A stretch of 64,000 nucleotides of DNA from Novosphingobium sp. Leaf2 (GTDB lineage: Bacteria > Pseudomonadota > Alphaproteobacteria > Sphingomonadales > Sphingomonadaceae): assembly GCF_001421325.1 (NCBI RefSeq), contig NZ_LMJY01000001.1, positions 503,501 to 567,500 of the forward strand. Reading direction: 5' to 3'. Numbering within the stretch: position 1 is the first letter of the stretch; each line of letters starts with the position of its first letter. Positions 1-8,738 of this stretch are shown one piece after another. The notes beneath the pieces were generated by a model. The model was not told the origin of the DNA and did no database searches. It saw nothing but the letters and a program-made list of their open reading frames with translations. The position numbers and the translations under genes are program-made.

Positions 1-230
1 ACGGACGTGCTGTCGATCATCTGTATATCGCCATCGAGCGAAGCGATTGTAGCAGGTTGTGCGTGACCATATCGTTCAGGCAGGTCGCGCCAAGGCGCAC
101 CGGACCGAAGCACCCAAAAAATGCCGTTCGTCACGTGGCGATTATCAACGCGGGGCACGCCTCGCGGCTTATTGGGCAGCAGTGGCTCAGTCGCCCGCCA
201 TTCGAAGTCGGTCAAATCATATTGGCTCAT
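1..230 (-). pseudogene. IS5-type transposase, N-terminal part, internally damaged and cut by window edge
   Basis: Reading the minus strand from ATG at 230 gives MSQYDLTDFEW, then LLPNKPRGVPR, NGIFWVLRSGAPWRDLPERYG and DGDIQMIDSTS, the typical N-terminus of IS5/IS427-group DDE transposases. Between ERYG and DGDIQM the usual stretch of roughly 30 residues is replaced by about ten unrelated ones, which looks like a small frameshift plus an internal deletion that restores frame. The element runs off the left edge, so its far end is not visible. Probably an inactive insertion-sequence remnant. The stretch 231-309 should hold its terminal repeat, but I cannot define it with one end only. Confidence 0.8.
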
Positions 231-309
231 GCCGAACCGGAATCACCTCCCAAACGCCAACGAAAGGACTTTGATAGCCGTATGCCCAACTTTGCGCTAA
301 AACGCCGGG

Positions 310-396
310 GCCAGCGTAGCGGAATTGGTAGACGTATCACCACAGTGATTCTGAGCCCTACGGCTTAGGTGCGGGTTCGATCCCCTGCCGCTGGCG
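310..396 (+). tRNA. class II tRNA (leucine-type) with a four-base anticodon loop; probably a pseudo-tRNA
   Basis: The acceptor arms GCCAGCG (310-316) and CGCTGGC (389-395) pair over 7 bp. The D-arm GCGGAATTGGTAGACG is the leucine-tRNA form, and a long variable arm (CTGAGCC/GGCTTAG) follows. The anticodon stem ATCAC/GTGAT pairs perfectly but encloses only CACA, so three loop bases are missing and no anticodon can be read. The T-arm pairs only if the loop has eight bases. CCA is not encoded, as is usual in alphaproteobacteria. All stems are kept although both loops are abnormal. Either a recently decayed tRNA-Leu or a tRNA-like RNA with another role. Confidence 0.55.
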
Positions 397-481
397 TCCC
401 ATTTATGGGTTCACAACCTAAGATGCAGTGACATCCGCAGCCGTTCCGCCACGGCGTAAGGAAATTATGTTGGCCCGCAGT

Positions 482-877
482 TCAAGTCGCTTCTTGGCTA
501 GCCAAATAGCGAGCGAGATCAATGAAGGCTCGGAACGCTGCCGAGTGGTTGCGTCGGTTCGGGTAGTATAGACACAGCGGGGCGAGAGGCGGCATACAGT
601 CTTCCAGCACGCGGATGAGCCGCCCTGATGCAATGTCTTCGAAAACGTCCGATTCCATGAAGAAGCTGACGCAGAAATTCTGCATTACGGCGATCCGTGA
701 ATGGTTGGCTTCATCCAGCGTAATGGTGCCATGAACGTCCATCAGCGCCGTTTGTCCGTCTTTCTCGAATTGCCAGCGATAAAGCGATCCATTTGGCAGG
801 CGGACGCGGATGCACGAATGACCAAGCAGATCGGGCGGAACATGCGGTCTCGGGTTGTTCTGAAAGTATACGGGTGA
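482..877 (-). pseudogene. LysR-family regulator, C-terminal fragment
   Basis: The minus strand encodes the end of a LysR substrate-binding domain: [28 protein letters not shown], then GRLIRVLEDCMPPLAPLCLYYPNRR and AFIDLARYLA before the stop at 482. Such regulators have about 300 residues. Only the last 130 or so remain, and the helix-turn-helix is gone. Upstream the reading frame runs antisense into an SDR fragment, so the break lies near 870-880. It cannot encode a DNA-binding regulator. Confidence 0.75.
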
Positions 878-1239
878 GCCAACTCCCTTTGCCCGACGCG
901 ACGACTGCATACGCTGCGGCAAAGGCGGCTTTATCGACGTACAGCAAAAGCCTTTCAAAGCAGGTTTCCCCTCACGGCGTCAGAGTCGTTCGTGTGTCTC
1001 CCGGCTGGATCGAAACCGAGGCATCCCTTGACCTGGCGACGCGGCTGGCGGCCGACCATGGCGGCGACATCGAACACGGCAGGAGAATGATCATGGAGTC
1101 GCTTGGCGGGATACCCCTAGGACGCCCCTCAAAGCCGGAGGAGGCGGCAAGTCTTGTCGCCTTTCTGGCATCCGATCGGGCAGGCTCCATCACCGGTGCC
1201 GAATATGTGATCGACGGCGGAACCGTGCCGACAGCTTGA
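878..1239 (+). pseudogene. short-chain dehydrogenase, C-terminal fragment
   Basis: Codons from about 878 read [19 protein letters not shown], then [15 protein letters not shown] and end with [16 protein letters not shown]. This is the catalytic Tyr-x-x-x-Lys helix (YAAAK) and the C-terminus of a classical SDR. The NAD(P)-binding GxxxGxG region and the catalytic Ser strand (about 130 residues) are missing. The fragment abuts the LysR fragment head to head, so one rearrangement probably truncated both. Confidence 0.75.
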
Positions 1240-1268
1240 GGAACCCAGCGGCAGCGTTCCAGAACGCC

Positions 1269-2405
1269 TTATGTCGGCGCTCCGGGTATCATGACCTGGC
1301 GGATGGCGCTGCCGTCAGCCATCAGGTCCAGCAGAGTATTGATGTCTGACATCGGGCTGACGGACGTGAGTAGCTTTTCCACCGGCAAGCGGCCACCGCG
1401 CCACATGGCGATGTAGCGCGGGATGTCCCGCGAAGGGATCGCTGAACCCATGTACGAACCGATCAGCGTCTTGCCATCGGCGACAAGCGAGACGGCGGGA
1501 ATGTCGAACGTTTCGGCGGGGTTGGGCAGGCCTACCGTGACGATGCGCCCGCCGCGCCGCGCGGCAGCGTAGGCGGCTTTGAGCACGAAGGCCTTGCCAA
1601 CGGTTTCGATCACGACATCGGCGCCCCCTTCCGGGAAAACCGCCCCGAGCTGCACGCCGTCAGCAGGATCGAGGGCAATTGCGCCAAGCTGCGTGGCGAG
1701 CGCACGCTTCTCTGCCGAGGGATCGATAGCAACCAGCACCCCGGCGCCCGAGGCCCGTGCAGCCAACAGTGCGGAAAGGCCAACGCCGCCAAGGCCATAG
1801 ATCAGCACGTTCTCGCCAGGCTTGACCGCGGCGCTGTTCACCACCGCCCCCGCGCCGGTCAGCACCGCACAGCCGAACAGGGCGGCGATTTCCGCCGGGA
1901 TATCATTATCGACCTTCACCGCAGAGCGTCGGTCGACCACGACGTGGCTGGCGAATGCGGAAACCCCGAGATGGTGATGCACATCGTTGCCGCACGCATC
2001 GTGCAGGCGGCGGCCGCCGTTCAGCAATCGCCCTTCGCCGTTGGCCCTGGCGCCTTCGGAGCACATGAACGGCTCACCCGCCTTGCACCGGGCACATTCT
2101 CCGCACGATGGCAGGAAGGCGAGGATCACCCGGTCACCAACCGCAAAGCCGGGGTCGTCGGGCGATCCCAGCGCCTCGACGATGCCCGTCGCCTCGTGCC
2201 CCAAGGCCATCGGCATGGGGCGGGGACGATCACCGTTGATCACCGACAAGTCTGAGTGGCACAGCCCCGCCGCATCGATGCGCACCAGCAGTTCGCCCGC
2301 GCGCGGCGGGTCCAGCGTCAGCGTAGTCAGCTTAAGCGGGCTATTCGCAGCGTAAGGGCGCGGGTTGTCGCCGGAACGCTCCAGCACGGCGGCAGTGATG
2401 TGCAT
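1269..2405 (-). CDS. zinc-dependent alcohol dehydrogenase (MDR superfamily)
   Basis: 378 residues. The catalytic-zinc region AGLCHSDLSV and GHEATG and the structural-zinc loop CGECARCKAGEPFMC are present, followed by the nucleotide-binding GLGGVGLSALLAA. This is the class III-like MDR layout for NAD(P)-linked oxidation of alcohols or reduction of aldehydes in the cytosol. It is the last gene of the leftward operon starting at 8691 and begins four bases after the lyase gene ends. It may oxidise a hydroxymethyl or alcohol intermediate of the pathway. Substrate unknown. Confidence 0.85.
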   Translation of the reverse strand: MHITAAVLERSGDNPRPYAANSPLKLTTLTLDPPRAGELLVRIDAAGLCHSDLSVINGDRPRPMPMALGHEATGIVEALGSPDDPGFAVGDRVILAFLPSCGECARCKAGEPFMCSEGARANGEGRLLNGGRRLHDACGNDVHHHLGVSAFASHVVVDRRSAVKVDNDIPAEIAALFGCAVLTGAGAVVNSAAVKPGENVLIYGLGGVGLSALLAARASGAGVLVAIDPSAEKRALATQLGAIALDPADGVQLGAVFPEGGADVVIETVGKAFVLKAAYAAARRGGRIVTVGLPNPAETFDIPAVSLVADGKTLIGSYMGSAIPSRDIPRYIAMWRGGRLPVEKLLTSVSPMSDINTLLDLMADGSAIRQVMIPGAPT

Positions 2406-2409
2406 CAGA

Positions 2410-3270
2410 TCAGCGCGCCCACTTCTTTTCGAAATCCCAGACTTCCTGGAAACCGATCAGGCCGCAGAATTCCTTGAAGTTGAACATCGGCATGTCGACC
2501 GGCTCACCGTCGCCCTGATCGCGCAGCTTGACGAACGCGGTCTCGATCGCGGATGCGGCGATCAGGCTGGAGAGCGAGGGATAGATCGCAAAGGCATAGC
2601 CGATGTCCTTGAGCACATCGCCCTTCAGGATCGGGGTGGAACCACCGTTCGCCATGTTCGCCATGACCGGCTTGTCGAACGTAGAGCATGCGAGGCGCAT
2701 CTCCTCTTCGCTTTCCATCGCTTCGGGGAACAGGATGTCCGCGCCCGCCTTGGAATAGGCTTCAAGCCGGCGCAGGACGGCGTCCATGCCTTCGGCCTGG
2801 CGCGCGTCGGTGCGCGCGATGATCAGCATATCCTCGCGCGCTTCGGCGGCAACCTTGATCTTTTCGACCATATCCTCGACCGGAATCACCTTGCGGCCCG
2901 GCGTGTGGCCGCACTTCTTGGGAAATTCCTGATCCTCGATCTGGATCGCCGAGACGCCTGCGGCCTCGTAGCCACGGACCGTGTGCTGCACATTGAGCAA
3001 GCCGCCAAAGCCGGTGTCGGCATCCGCGATCAGCGCGGCCTTGCTAGTCTTGAGTATGGTGGCGTGCCGGTCCAGCATCTGGGTGTAGGACACCAGGCCT
3101 GCATCGGGCATGCCGTATGCCGATGCGGTGAGCCAGTAGCCGGTGCCGTACACCACGTCGAAGCCGACGCGGTCCGCGATCACGGCGGTGATCATGTCGT
3201 GGATGCCGGGCACCACGAAGAAGTCCTTGGTGGCGAGTTTGTCGCGCAGGCGGGTATCGGCCATCGTCAT
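2410..3270 (-). CDS. isocitrate lyase/PEP mutase superfamily C-C lyase (2,3-dimethylmalate- or methylisocitrate-lyase type)
   Basis: 286 residues, the usual length for this TIM-barrel family. The metal-binding DADTGFGG, the active-site loop EFPKKCGH with the catalytic Cys, and ARTDAR are all visible. Members split 2-hydroxy dicarboxylates, for example methylisocitrate, oxaloacetate or 2,3-dimethylmalate, into smaller acids. The start overlaps the end of the upstream LeuD-type gene, and with the LeuCD-type hydro-lyase beside it the layout matches a substituted-maleate hydratase followed by a malate-type lyase, as in nicotinate fermentation (DmdAB and dimethylmalate lyase). The exact substrate is inferred. 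Methylisocitrate is less likely because no prpC or prpD-type citrate-cycle partner is in this operon. Confidence 0.85.
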   Translation of the reverse strand: MTMADTRLRDKLATKDFFVVPGIHDMITAVIADRVGFDVVYGTGYWLTASAYGMPDAGLVSYTQMLDRHATILKTSKAALIADADTGFGGLLNVQHTVRGYEAAGVSAIQIEDQEFPKKCGHTPGRKVIPVEDMVEKIKVAAEAREDMLIIARTDARQAEGMDAVLRRLEAYSKAGADILFPEAMESEEEMRLACSTFDKPVMANMANGGSTPILKGDVLKDIGYAFAIYPSLSSLIAASAIETAFVKLRDQGDGEPVDMPMFNFKEFCGLIGFQEVWDFEKKWAR

Positions 3271-3857
3271 ATCCTTGTTGTCCAGAGCCAGGGCGCTGCG
3301 CGTTGTTGCGCCGCCTCGAATGCAGTCACATCCTCGCCGTGCAGGGCGAGTATGCGGGTCGTGTCGTTCCAGCCGTTCAATAGCGTCTCGCGCTGATCGT
3401 CGGGTACGGAAAAAGCGATTGGCGCACCCGCTGCGGTGATGGTGCGGGAAACCAGATCGACGGTGATGATCTTGCCCGCTTCAGCGCTGGCGCGCACCGC
3501 CTGCACGTCGGCAGGCGCAAGCTGGATGGGCAGAATGCCGTTGCGAAAGCAGTTGTTGGCAAAGATGTCGCCGAAGCTTGTCGCAATGATCACGCGGACG
3601 CCAAGGTCGCCAATCGCCCAGGGTGCCTGCTCGCGGCTTGAGCCGCACCCGAAATTGGGTCCGGCAACCAGGATCGGACGATCCTCCTGAACGCGGAAGG
3701 GAAAACCCGGATCGTCACGGCGGTCGGCAAAGGCGTAGCGGCCAAGACCTTTCTTCTCGGTAATCAGCAGGAAGCGCGCCGGATAGATGATGTCGGTGTC
3801 GATGTCCGCGTCCGGTAGCGAGATCGCCTGGCCGCTGACCTGCGTCATGGCCTTCAT
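3267..3857 (-). CDS. 3-isopropylmalate dehydratase small-subunit family protein (copy 1)
   Basis: 196 residues of the aconitase swivelling domain. [13 protein letters not shown] near the N-terminus and [14 protein letters not shown] (about residues 68-81) are the family's signatures. It pairs with the large subunit just upstream (4-bp overlap) to form a hydro-lyase that adds or removes water on a dicarboxylic acid. No leuA or leuB is nearby and the flanking genes are catabolic, so leucine synthesis is unlikely. Hydration of a substituted maleate such as citraconate or dimethylmaleate is the better guess. Confidence 0.88.
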   Translation of the reverse strand: MKAMTQVSGQAISLPDADIDTDIIYPARFLLITEKKGLGRYAFADRRDDPGFPFRVQEDRPILVAGPNFGCGSSREQAPWAIGDLGVRVIIATSFGDIFANNCFRNGILPIQLAPADVQAVRASAEAGKIITVDLVSRTITAAGAPIAFSVPDDQRETLLNGWNDTTRILALHGEDVTAFEAAQQRAAPWLWTTRI

Positions 3858-5236
3858 GCCAGCACCTTGCGTACATCGACGATGCGCCCGGCAATCGCAG
3901 CGGCTGCGACCATGGCCGGGCTCATCAGGTGGGTGCGGGCGCCGACACCCTGCCGGCCCTCAAAGTTGCGGTTCGAGGTAGAGGCGCAGCGCGCGCCGGC
4001 GGGCAGACGATCATCGTTCATGGCAACGCACAGCGAGCAGCCAGGCTCGCGCCATTCAAAGCCTGCTTTTTCAAACACCTCGTCCAGTCCTTCGACCTCG
4101 GCCTGCGCCTTCACACGCATGGAACCGGGCACCACCAGCGCGCGCACGCCGCTGGCCACATGGCCACCCCGGATCACCGCTGCCGCAGCACGCAGGTCCT
4201 CGATCCGGCCATTGGTGCAACTGCCGATGAAGGCATGATCGATGGCCAGCCCTTCGATCGCCTCGCCTGTGTGGACGCCCATGTAGCGCATCGGCTTGGC
4301 GAGTTTGTCATCGCTCGGCAGCGTGGCGCCGATGGGCACGACCTGATCTGGGCTGGTGCCGAAGGTGACCTGCGGCGTGATAGCTGCCGCGTCGATCACG
4401 ATCTCACGGTCGAACCGGGCGTCGGGGTCTGTCGGCAAGGCGCGCCAGGCGGCCACGGCCTGTTCCCAGGCATCGCCCTGCGGCGCGCGCGGGCGACCTT
4501 TCAGGTAGGCGAAGGTCTTGGCATCTGGGGCGACCAGACCGGTGCGGGCGCCGGCTTCGATGGTCATGTTGCACAAGGTCATGCGCCCTTCCATCGAGAG
4601 CGCCTCCACTGCATCGCCGGCATATTCCACCGCATAGCCCGTTGCGCCCGATGCGCCAACGGTGCCGATGAACGTCAGCGCCATGTCCTTGGCCGAAACG
4701 CCCGGCTGCAGCGCGCCGGTGAACGTGACGCGCAACGTCTTGGCCCTGGCTTGCCACAGCGTTTGCGTGGCCATCGCGGTGCCGCATTCGGAAGCGCCGA
4801 CCCCGAAGGCCAGCGCGCCGAACGCGCCATGCGTGGAGGTGTGGCTATCGCCGCATACCAGCGTGATGCCGGGCAGGGTGAAGCCCTGTTCCGGGCCGAT
4901 CACATGGACGATGCCCTGGTCTTCACCGGCAAGCGCGAGGTATTCGATGCCGAACTGCGCGCAGTTGCGCTCCAGCAAAGCGATCTGCGCGGCGGCCTGC
5001 GGATCGGCAATCGCGCCATCGCGATCGTGAGTCGGCACGGAGTGGTCGGCAACCGCAAGCTGCGTTTCGGGCCGGCGGACCGTCAAGCCGTCCTCGCGCA
5101 AGGCCTCAAAGCTTTGCGGCGTGCTGACTTCGTGCAGCAGGTGCCTGTCGATATAGAGCAGCGCCTTGTCGCCCGCCTGCGTCACGACGTGCGCGTCCCA
5201 CAGCTTTTCGTAGAGCGTGCGTACCATCCCGCTCAA
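3854..5236 (-). CDS. 3-isopropylmalate dehydratase large-subunit family protein (copy 1)
   Basis: 460 residues. The iron-sulphur ligand motifs GSCTNGR and GCSLCVAMN are present together with [18 protein letters not shown], so a [4Fe-4S] cluster and aconitase chemistry are expected. It works with the small subunit encoded immediately downstream. The stop of the small subunit's neighbour and the overlaps with both flanking genes indicate tight translational coupling within the leftward operon. A second, clearly diverged pair lies at 10013-12078, so the two pairs probably act on different acids. Confidence 0.88.
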   Translation of the reverse strand: MSGMVRTLYEKLWDAHVVTQAGDKALLYIDRHLLHEVSTPQSFEALREDGLTVRRPETQLAVADHSVPTHDRDGAIADPQAAAQIALLERNCAQFGIEYLALAGEDQGIVHVIGPEQGFTLPGITLVCGDSHTSTHGAFGALAFGVGASECGTAMATQTLWQARAKTLRVTFTGALQPGVSAKDMALTFIGTVGASGATGYAVEYAGDAVEALSMEGRMTLCNMTIEAGARTGLVAPDAKTFAYLKGRPRAPQGDAWEQAVAAWRALPTDPDARFDREIVIDAAAITPQVTFGTSPDQVVPIGATLPSDDKLAKPMRYMGVHTGEAIEGLAIDHAFIGSCTNGRIEDLRAAAAVIRGGHVASGVRALVVPGSMRVKAQAEVEGLDEVFEKAGFEWREPGCSLCVAMNDDRLPAGARCASTSNRNFEGRQGVGARTHLMSPAMVAAAAIAGRIVDVRKVLA

Positions 5237-6159
5237 TCCAGCTGCGGGGCTACGGCAGCGGCGATCTGCGCCCCGGTGGCGAAACCGTGACCGGCCTGCT
5301 CGGCAAGCCAGCCAAGCAGACGCTCGAACTCCGCCATGCGATAGGGCAGGCCGGTGATGTACGGCGTGAGGTTAAGCGTCAGCATCCGCCCGCCGTGCGT
5401 CTTGGCCTCGTTGCTCAGCCAGGCGTAGGCATCCTGCATTTGCTGACGATAGCTGGCCATCGACTGCTGCTGCACATTCAGGATCTGCCGGTCCGACAAT
5501 TCGTGATTGAGCGGCAGATTGAGGATCGGACCGCTGGGCGTTGTCATGCGATAGGGCAGGTCGTCGTTCACCCAGTCGCACATGTAGGTGAGGCCGGCTT
5601 GCGCCAGCAGGGCAGGCGTGTTGAACGACTGCGAGCGGGCGATCGATAGCCAGCCGGTGGGCCGCGTGCCTGCCGCCTGCGCGATTCCGTCGAGCGATTC
5701 GGCGATCAGAGCGCGCTCTTCGTCTTCCGGCAGGCCGGAGGCGATAGTGCCGTTCATGTCGGTGGAGTGGGCGATGATCTCGTGCCCGGCTGCCACCACG
5801 TCTGCGATAAGGGCCGGATAGCGCGCGGCCAAGGTGGCATTAGCCGCCACGCTGACCTTTGCGCCCACCTTCGCCAGCGCATCGAGCAGGCGATAGATGC
5901 CCACCCGGTTGCCGTAATCGCGCGACGTGTAGTGCCGATAGTCGGGATAGGCGGTCTGCATGTGGCCGGGCGCGCGGAACGGCGTGTCGGACGGCGTGAT
6001 CGGGAACCATTCCAGGTCGATCACGATCCAGGTGAGCACCTGGCGATTTTCCGGCCACGCTATCGGCTCGCGCGCGAACAGATTGGACCACGGATACAGG
6101 TCATGGTCCATGCCCTGGCGGCGATGCGCATAGTCTAGATAGCTGGGGTCCAAAGTCAT
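5233..6159 (-). CDS. polysaccharide deacetylase/PuuE-type hydrolase (copy 2)
   Basis: 308 residues from ATG at 6159. The next gene upstream ends at 6156, giving a 4-bp ATGA overlap. It has the NodB-type fold of the PuuE allantoinase/imidase branch: [16 protein letters not shown], then [15 protein letters not shown] with the metal-site His and Asp-type residues, and [27 protein letters not shown] split by short loops. Related enzymes open cyclic amides, ureides and imides rather than deacetylating sugars. There is no signal peptide, so it is cytosolic. Together with copy 1 it could act on two rings or ring positions of one substrate. Confidence 0.75.
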   Translation of the reverse strand: MTLDPSYLDYAHRRQGMDHDLYPWSNLFAREPIAWPENRQVLTWIVIDLEWFPITPSDTPFRAPGHMQTAYPDYRHYTSRDYGNRVGIYRLLDALAKVGAKVSVAANATLAARYPALIADVVAAGHEIIAHSTDMNGTIASGLPEDEERALIAESLDGIAQAAGTRPTGWLSIARSQSFNTPALLAQAGLTYMCDWVNDDLPYRMTTPSGPILNLPLNHELSDRQILNVQQQSMASYRQQMQDAYAWLSNEAKTHGGRMLTLNLTPYITGLPYRMAEFERLLGWLAEQAGHGFATGAQIAAAVAPQLD

Positions 6160-7058
6160 GCCGCGCCCCTCGCACGTTCGGGATAGTGGGTCAGGAAGTG
6201 ATCGGCGATGTCGCCGCTGCGGGTAATCCAGGCGCGGCCATCGGCGGCGATGTGGCGCAGCACGTCTTCGAACGGACCGATGCGGTGGGGCTGGCCGATC
6301 AGGTAGCTGTGCAACGGAATGCACATCACCGTGCCGGACTGCGCCCCCTCGGCAGCCAGCCGCTCATACTGCTCGATCAGCGTGCGGGCGTATTCGCGCG
6401 GGCTCATGTTGTAGATGAAAAAGCCGTAGTGATCGTTGACCTCAAGGCTGTAGGGCATCGAGATCAGCTGGCCGGCCCTGGTGGCGACCGGCATCGGCTG
6501 GTCGTCGTGATACAGGTCGCACGTGTAGCTCAGGCCATATTCGGCGATCAGGTCGAGCGTGCGGGTCGTGTGGGTGAGGGCAGGGGCGAGCCAGCCCTTG
6601 ATCGTCTGGCCGGTGGCATCGCGCACGGTGCGGATCGAATCCTCGATGATCGCGCGTTCCTGCGCCTCGTCCATGCCGTAGCTGTAGCGGGTGTTATAGA
6701 TGCCGTGGCTGAAAAACTCCCAGCCGCGCGCGTTGGCGTCCGCCACTACGTCGGGCACGTGCTGGCACAGCGCGACGGACAGCGAGACCGAGCCGGGAAA
6801 GCCATGCTTGCTCATCACATCGGCCATGCGCCAGTGGCCGACGCGATTGGCGTAGTCGCGGTGCGCATAGCCGACCACGTCGGGATGCGGCTTGGCCCAG
6901 CTCTTGCGGTGCGGATTGGCGGGCGGATCGAGTTCGTAGAATTCGAGGTTGGGCGACACCCAGACCGCAACCGTCTTGCCATCGGGCCATTCGATCCGGG
7001 GTCGGTCGCGATAGGGCCGATAATCGTAAAGCCCCGGGTCTGCCTCGCCCTCACGCAT
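6156..7058 (-). CDS. polysaccharide deacetylase/PuuE-type hydrolase (copy 1)
   Basis: 300 residues from ATG at 7058, which overlaps the stop of the amidase gene by one base. Motifs include HRDYANRVGHWRMADVM, GWEFFSHGIYNTRY, then TIKGWLAPALTHTTRTLD and GLSYTCDLYHDD, matching the PuuE/imidase branch of the polysaccharide deacetylase superfamily. Expected chemistry is metal-dependent hydrolysis of a cyclic amide or imide to a half-amide, which the adjacent amidase could then process. That sequence of steps is inferred from gene order. Cytosolic, no signal peptide. Confidence 0.78.
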   Translation of the reverse strand: MREGEADPGLYDYRPYRDRPRIEWPDGKTVAVWVSPNLEFYELDPPANPHRKSWAKPHPDVVGYAHRDYANRVGHWRMADVMSKHGFPGSVSLSVALCQHVPDVVADANARGWEFFSHGIYNTRYSYGMDEAQERAIIEDSIRTVRDATGQTIKGWLAPALTHTTRTLDLIAEYGLSYTCDLYHDDQPMPVATRAGQLISMPYSLEVNDHYGFFIYNMSPREYARTLIEQYERLAAEGAQSGTVMCIPLHSYLIGQPHRIGPFEDVLRHIAADGRAWITRSGDIADHFLTHYPERARGAA

Positions 7059-7744
7059 TACTGGGCCTCCAGCCAGTCGATCACCGTCTGCACCGGCTCG
7101 ACGTCGGCGTACTTGATCTGAAGATCGGTCAGGTTGGCGAAGTGGTAGCTCTCGTGCTTGTCCGCGCACGTCTCGATCGGAACGATCGTGCGATACCCGC
7201 GCGACAGGCTGTCTACCGCCGTGGCGCGCACGCAGCCTGAGGTGCTGCCGCCGGTGACGACGACGGTATCCACGCCGTGGAAGACCAGCAGCGATTGCAG
7301 CGGCGTTTCGAAAAAGGCCGACGGCATGCGCTTGTTGTACTGCGCATCCTTAGGATCGATCTCGACGCGATCGTCGTACTCGTGGCGGCGGCTGCCGTAC
7401 TTGATGTTCTGCAGGCTGTCGGGCGTGTTGGTCCGCGTGCCCCACACACCGCAGTCTGAACCATCCTCGGCATAGGCCACGCGCGTCCAGATCACCGGCA
7501 TACCCTTGGAGCGCGCGAGGGCGGAGATCGTGTTAGTGTATTCGATCTGGCGCGGATCGGTTTCGTACGCGGTCTTGAACTCGTCGATCGCGGTGTAGGC
7601 CTTCTGGAAATCCACGTTGACGATGGCGAGCTTGCGGCCAAAGCCGAACTTCACGCGATTGGGATTGGCCATGAGATCGTCAAACAGCTGCCGCGCCGTC
7701 TTGTCTTCGCGGATCATCCTGGTTCCGATCACAGTCACGCCCAT
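7058..7744 (-). CDS. isochorismatase-superfamily amidohydrolase (N-carbamoylsarcosine/maleamate amidase type)
   Basis: 228 residues. The strand with the catalytic Asp reads AIVNVDFQKAYT, and the nucleophilic Cys lies in TGGSTSGCVRATAVD. Together these are the amidase triad context of this superfamily, which includes N-carbamoylsarcosine amidase, maleamate amidohydrolase and nicotinamidase. The Asp and Cys argue for hydrolysis of an amide with release of ammonia rather than isochorismate cleavage. It sits between the HMGL-type lyase (10-bp overlap) and the two PuuE-type hydrolases. A role after ring opening is inferred. Confidence 0.82.
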   Translation of the reverse strand: MGVTVIGTRMIREDKTARQLFDDLMANPNRVKFGFGRKLAIVNVDFQKAYTAIDEFKTAYETDPRQIEYTNTISALARSKGMPVIWTRVAYAEDGSDCGVWGTRTNTPDSLQNIKYGSRRHEYDDRVEIDPKDAQYNKRMPSAFFETPLQSLLVFHGVDTVVVTGGSTSGCVRATAVDSLSRGYRTIVPIETCADKHESYHFANLTDLQIKYADVEPVQTVIDWLEAQ

Positions 7745-8691
7745 GCTCCTTGCTTGATGTCGGTCTTTTGTGTCGTCGGCACGAACCCCAGCGGCAAGCC
7801 GGCGAGCGGGGTAAATCCGTAGAGGGGCTCGTCGCCCAGAGTCTTCTGCACAAATTCTCGCACTGCGATCAGCGCGTTGATGTCAACGCCGGTGCGCACG
7901 CCCATCGCCTCGAACATGAAGACGAGGTCTTCGGTAACGATGTTGCCGCTGGCGCCCGGCGCGAAGGGGCAGCCGCCCAGGCCGCCCAGCGAGCTGTCGA
8001 ACGTAGTCAGCCCCGCATCGAACGCGGCCAGTACATTGGCCAGGCCCAGCCCGCGCGTGTTGTGGACGTGTATGCCGGTGAGCGCGTCCTTGCCCACCGC
8101 GCTCCAGATCGCCGCGATCATCGATTTGACGGCTGCGGGATCGGCGTAGCCGGTGGTGTCGGCCAGGCCCACCTCGTCACAACCCGCCGCCATCAGCGCT
8201 TCGGCCAGTTCCACGACTTTCGCCTGCGGCACCACGCCTTCGATGGTGCAGCCGAACGCGGTGGACAAGCTGCCTTCGAAGTGCGGGCGCTGGCCTTCCG
8301 GCAATTCGCGGATGGCGGCGGCGATCTTGCGCGCATCCGCGATCACTTGCGCGTGGGTGCGGCGCAAGTTCGCCAGGCTGTGGGATTCGCTGCAGGACAG
8401 CGGCAGGGTGATCTTGTGCGCGCCGGCTGCGATGGCGTCCTGCGCACCGCGCGCGTTGGGCACCAGCGCGGCCACCGTCAGCCCCGGAATGGTCGCCGCG
8501 TACGTCACCACTTCGGCGGTATCCGCCAGTTGCGGCAGCAATTTGGCCGGCACGAAGCTGCCGACCTCGACCTCGGTCAGGCCGGCGGCCACGGACATGT
8601 CTATCCACGTTTTCTTGGCGGCGGTGGGCATGATGCGCTCGATGCTCTGCAACCCGTCACGCGGACCTACTTCACTGATCAAGACGTCCAT
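7735..8691 (-). CDS. hydroxymethylglutaryl-CoA lyase family protein
   Basis: 318 residues. It starts with EVGPRDGLQ, has ADTTGYADP and HVHNTRGLGLAN with the metal-site histidines, and ends with the HMG-CoA lyase signature GGLGGCPFAPGASGN. The family cleaves 3-hydroxy-3-methyl acyl-CoAs to acetyl-CoA and a keto acid, and some members act on related hydroxyacyl-CoAs. First gene of the leftward operon, starting 24 bp from the dyad at 8715-8738. Paired by divergent transcription with a CaiB-type CoA-transferase, so a CoA ester made there may be its substrate (inference). Confidence 0.87.
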   Translation of the reverse strand: MDVLISEVGPRDGLQSIERIMPTAAKKTWIDMSVAAGLTEVEVGSFVPAKLLPQLADTAEVVTYAATIPGLTVAALVPNARGAQDAIAAGAHKITLPLSCSESHSLANLRRTHAQVIADARKIAAAIRELPEGQRPHFEGSLSTAFGCTIEGVVPQAKVVELAEALMAAGCDEVGLADTTGYADPAAVKSMIAAIWSAVGKDALTGIHVHNTRGLGLANVLAAFDAGLTTFDSSLGGLGGCPFAPGASGNIVTEDLVFMFEAMGVRTGVDINALIAVREFVQKTLGDEPLYGFTPLAGLPLGFVPTTQKTDIKQGAWA

Positions 8692-8714
8692 GCTGCGACA
8701 TTCCTGTTGATCTC

Positions 8715-8738
8715 ATTTGTATTGCCTATATATCAAAT
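8715..8738. promoter_or_regulatory. island operator, site a
   Basis: On the minus strand this 24-bp dyad reads ATTTGATATA, then TAGGCA, then ATACAAAT. It is nearly identical to the site at 25861 and lies between the divergent HMGL and CaiB genes. Its last two bases overlap the ATG of the CaiB gene, which is unusual. Confidence 0.7.

Noticed and set aside
2365..3396. Long plus-strand open frame opposite the ICL-type lyase
   Set aside because: It is the GC-skewed shadow of the real leftward gene. The translation is rich in His, Arg and Gly and has no family motif.
3267..5236. Reading LeuCD copy 1 as leucine biosynthesis genes
   Set aside because: No leuA or leuB nearby, two diverged copies, and tightly coupled catabolic neighbours argue against it.
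3929..5290. 453-codon plus-strand open frame opposite the first LeuC-type gene
   Set aside because: Antisense shadow with no recognisable motif. The minus strand carries both iron-sulphur motifs.
5233..7058. Chitin or peptidoglycan deacetylation for the two polysaccharide-deacetylase-type genes
   Set aside because: No signal peptides and a cytosolic catabolic operon. Sequence features match the PuuE/imidase branch.
8715..8738. Reading the 24-bp dyads as -35/-10 promoter pairs
   Set aside because: The two halves are only about six bases apart, far too close for a sigma-70 promoter. They are better seen as protein-binding dyads.
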